A stretch of 64,000 bases of DNA. It comes from Pseudobdellovibrionaceae bacterium (lineage in GTDB: Bacteria > Bdellovibrionota > Bdellovibrionia > Bdellovibrionales > Bdellovibrionaceae). The stretch covers positions 186,001-250,000 of the forward strand of contig JAHBUW010000003.1 of the NCBI GenBank assembly GCA_019637875.1. The letters run 5' to 3'. The position numbers were made by a program, and so were the translations under genes. This document shows positions 61,797 to 64,000 of the stretch, piece by piece (the first letter of the stretch is position 1; the number at the start of each line of letters is the position of its first letter). The notes beneath the pieces are model-generated. The model saw nothing but the letters and a program-made list of their open reading frames with translations. It was not told the origin of the DNA and did not search any database.

Positions 61797-63419
61797 ATGA
61801 AGATCACACTGCCTTCGCAACGGACCCGGATCGCCTTTCTGATGTTGGCCGTCGGAGCTCTCGCGGCCAACGCCGCCAAAGCGCAGACCGCGCCTTCAAG
61901 CATCGCCGCTCCGGTGGCGGGTGAAACCGCGTCGACCGGCGCCGGCATCGTTACGCCGGCCCCGTTGGGTTGGGATGCGATGAACTCGCAAGATCTCGCC
62001 GTGATGGCGGACTTCGTGATTCGCACGAGCGAAGAACACGGCCTGTTCCTGACCGCGAACGAGCAACGTCAGATCGACCAGCTCCGGATGATGAGTCCCG
62101 AGTCGGCGCGCGCGACGCTGATCCCGATGTTCGTGTCGATGGCGCGCCAGCTGAACGGCGGCCGTCTGACGCCCACGGATGTGGGTAACGACATCCGCTT
62201 CAAACGTAAAATGATGAAAGAGGACGAGCTGCAAAAGCACGTCGTCGCCGCGCAAGGTTCGCGCGAAAAGCTGAACGCCGCGATCGCACCGCAAATCATC
62301 GAGTACAAGATGCTCGTGAAAATGATGGCGCGTCTGAAGCAACAGAAAGCGGAGCAAGTCGCCAATCCCCTGCCCGAGATTCCCGCGGTGAAAAAGCCGC
62401 TCAAACTCGGTAGCGTGGACGCGTCGATTCCCGCGATCAAAATGCGCCTGGCGGCCCTCGGTTTCCCCATCTCGTCGATGGACAACAAATTCGATCGCGA
62501 CACCGAGATGGCCGTCGCCGATGTCCAACGTCAGATGAAATTTAAACCCGACCGGGTGATCTCGCCCAAGGGTTCGACGTTGCGTTACCTGTCGACGTCC
62601 GTCGATGCCCGCATTCAGCAGGTACGTGCGGATTTAGAAAAACTCCGTTGGTTGCCGCAAGATCCGGGGCGCAAGTACATCTTCGTCAATCTCGCGTTCT
62701 CGAGCCTGATCTTGATGGACTATAATCAATCAAACCCCGTCGTCATGAACTTCCGCACGATCAACGGACGTGTGGATCGCAAAACGCCATCGATGGCCGA
62801 CAAAATCTTTCAGGTGATTTTGAATCCGTTTTGGACGGTTCCTCCGACCGTCTTCATCAAAGACAAAGTCGAAGCCATTAAACAGCTGAGCTATTGGGAA
62901 ATTGATCACTACTTCGCGCAAAACCATTACACGGTCGTCAGCGAGAACTTCCGGACACAGTACAATCCGTCGTCGATTGATTGGCACAACATCTCGTCGA
63001 GCAAAGTCGGCTTCTACATTCGCCAGTTGCCGAATTACTACAACGCCCTGGGGGTCGTGAAGTTCTCGATGACGAATGGTGAAGCGATCTATCTGCACGA
63101 CACGGGTGAGCGCGGACTGTTCGTCGAAGAAAACCGTCTGCGGAGTTCGGGCTGCGTTCGCGTGGAACAACCCATGGAACTCGCCGAGTATTTGTTGAAA
63201 GGCACGAAATGGGATCGTTGGGCGATTGAAAATCACGTCGCTCGTCCCGGCGATGTTATGAGTAAAGACACGCCGATCGACCTCAAGAACGCGTCGATGA
63301 ACGTTTACATGCTTCCGGTCACCAGCCATTTGGGCTCCGATCAGATCATGCGCTTCAGCGACGATGTCTATGGCCACAATTCATCGATCCGCGTTCTGAC
63401 CTCAAGCGGACTCTATTAA
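61797..63419 (+). CDS. L,D-transpeptidase (YcbB/LdtD-like) with peptidoglycan-binding domain
   Basis: The 540-residue exported enzyme forms 3-3 crosslinks in peptidoglycan. A signal peptide (to about residue 29, AKA) is followed by a helical region, a peptidoglycan-binding domain (IPAIKMRLAALGFP ... FDRDTEMAVADVQRQM, about 217-248) and the YkuD catalytic domain with VNLAFSSLILMDYNQ, LNPFWTVPPTVFIKDK, YLHDTGERGLF and RSSGCVRVEQP. Catalytic Cys is about residue 452, with the HDTG histidine near 435. The order fits the YcbB class with its capping loop. It may also remodel prey or own walls in a predator, but that is inference. Confidence 0.93.
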   Translation: MKITLPSQRTRIAFLMLAVGALAANAAKAQTAPSSIAAPVAGETASTGAGIVTPAPLGWDAMNSQDLAVMADFVIRTSEEHGLFLTANEQRQIDQLRMMSPESARATLIPMFVSMARQLNGGRLTPTDVGNDIRFKRKMMKEDELQKHVVAAQGSREKLNAAIAPQIIEYKMLVKMMARLKQQKAEQVANPLPEIPAVKKPLKLGSVDASIPAIKMRLAALGFPISSMDNKFDRDTEMAVADVQRQMKFKPDRVISPKGSTLRYLSTSVDARIQQVRADLEKLRWLPQDPGRKYIFVNLAFSSLILMDYNQSNPVVMNFRTINGRVDRKTPSMADKIFQVILNPFWTVPPTVFIKDKVEAIKQLSYWEIDHYFAQNHYTVVSENFRTQYNPSSIDWHNISSSKVGFYIRQLPNYYNALGVVKFSMTNGEAIYLHDTGERGLFVEENRLRSSGCVRVEQPMELAEYLLKGTKWDRWAIENHVARPGDVMSKDTPIDLKNASMNVYMLPVTSHLGSDQIMRFSDDVYGHNSSIRVLTSSGLY

Positions 63420-63473
63420 TTCCGATATATATAAATTCCGTCCCGCAAAAGATTGGGCCGGATGATCATGGAG

Positions 63474-63508
63474 AGCCTCGGGCAATCACCCGGGGCTTTC
63501 TGCTTTTT
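63474..63508 (+). terminator. Intrinsic terminator after the L,D-transpeptidase gene
   Basis: AGCCTCGGG pairs with CCCGGGGCT (9 positions, one G-T) around CAATCA and is followed by TTCTGCTTTTT. The remaining sequence to 63623 holds no gene I can support. Confidence 0.75.
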
Positions 63509-63623
63509 GGGGTGCGCCCCGATTTCGGAATCGACGTTCGCGGGGCGCCGACTTCGGAAAATTGGTGAGGCGCGGTCAATCGGCGTCGTCCCCGCCCCAT
63601 CACGGCAAACGTGTTGGCCCCGC

Positions 63624-64000
63624 TTAGCGGGCAAATGCCGACTGATAGTCGATTCGTTCAATCATAACAGTGATGAGCGAAATGGCCGTCAAATCCGACG
63701 AGCTGTAAGCGGCACCACCCCAGCGCCCCTTTACGCAGAACAAAGTGCCGCGACGTGCGCTCATCTGGATCCCTTTTCGGACGAAATTCTCGTAACGAAC
63801 CGGAATTGCCAACAGACCCGCGTAAGCTTCATCCCAGGGTTCGAGTTCGCCGAATCTCACCCGCGATTCCACTTCCAGAATGGCTTCCGGCTGGCCCGAG
63901 AAGACGTCAATCTCACCCGCGCTCCCGTCGATCAATTTTCCACAGTAAGTTGCATCGTGTTCGGCAAAGGCCGCGACCGCCAGGAACACAGTCATTAAAA
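63624..64000 (-). CDS. Small exported hypothetical protein, N-terminus cut by window
   Basis: The readable part is 123 residues from an ATG at 63995, but this gives a hydrophobic core (TVFLAVAAFA) without the positive n-region a signal peptide needs. The frame stays open to the window edge, so the true start is probably outside. The mature region has two cysteines (CGKL and FCVKG), a VFSGQPEAILEVESRVRFGELEPWDEAYAGLL strand-rich middle, and ends YQSAFAR. It resembles small periplasmic binding or inhibitor proteins only in general form; no family is recognised. Confidence 0.6.
   Translation of the reverse strand, partial: LMTVFLAVAAFAEHDATYCGKLIDGSAGEIDVFSGQPEAILEVESRVRFGELEPWDEAYAGLLAIPVRYENFVRKGIQMSARRGTLFCVKGRWGGAAYSSSDLTAISLITVMIERIDYQSAFAR

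Overview
The window is GC-rich, gene-dense bacterial DNA from a Gram-negative organism: it has Kdo synthesis, a TolC-type efflux system, outer-membrane-type proteins, lipoproteins and an L,D-transpeptidase. The gene mix (endonuclease I, a DUF4360 exported protein, the DUF1592/DUF1552 pair, the TIGR03546/TIGR03545 pair, copper-based denitrification genes) resembles Bdellovibrionota or another deltaproteobacterial-grade lineage. That placement is inference from content, not from a marker gene. I see no rRNA, tRNA, CRISPR array, phage or intact insertion sequence.

Layout. 1-4.6 kb: a partial HlyIII/TrhA membrane protein divergent from a FabR-like repressor with a FabR-type operator between them, then exported proteins, endonuclease I, a tRNA-modifying methyltransferase and a bacterioferritin-like protein. 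4.7-11.8 kb: NDH-2, a polyprenyl-phosphate sugar transferase and a MacAB-TolC type efflux operon. 11.8-16.5 kb: a short-chain dehydrogenase, topoisomerase IB, an NlpC/P60-like lipoprotein and ThiL. 16.7-18.7 kb: an amino-sugar aminotransferase and KdsA (envelope sugars). 18.78-19.05 kb: a TA-flanked element with 26-nt terminal inverted repeats and four interlocking internal inverted-repeat pairs, directly in front of a glycerophosphodiesterase lipoprotein gene.

20-31.3 kb is a nitrogen-oxide / low-oxygen region: pseudoazurin; an operon of NirK-cytochrome c, NirV, SCO, NnrS and a PLP decarboxylase; two cysteine-poor Crp/Fnr regulators; a DUF2249 protein; a hemerythrin; and anaerobic ribonucleotide reductase NrdG-NrdD. 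Four ATGAY-N4-RTCAT palindromes lie in front of these genes. For four of the five promoters they could serve, a -10-like hexamer begins exactly 22 nt beyond the palindrome, the geometry of a class II Crp/Fnr promoter. This points to one local regulon.

31.3-42.2 kb is a nine-gene, one-strand, mostly overlapping cluster: ketoacyl synthase III, 3-beta-HSD-like reductase, metallo-beta-lactamase-fold hydrolase, PaaK/F390-type adenylating enzyme, ATP-grasp ligase, GNAT-like protein, exported protein, Rieske oxygenase and MMPL/RND transporter. It looks like an undescribed lipid or small-molecule pathway with its own exporter. Upstream on the same strand are UDP-glucose dehydrogenase and a family 9 glycosyltransferase.

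44.8-64 kb: a YbhN-like flippase-type protein, MetF-MetH, the TIGR03546/TIGR03545 pair with a NarL-type response regulator, a 7TM histidine kinase whose gene overlaps the regulator tail to tail, an orphan barrel-like protein plus a DDD-containing putative glycosyltransferase, a lipoprotein, the DUF1592/DUF1552 pair, an L,D-transpeptidase, and an exported protein cut by the window end.
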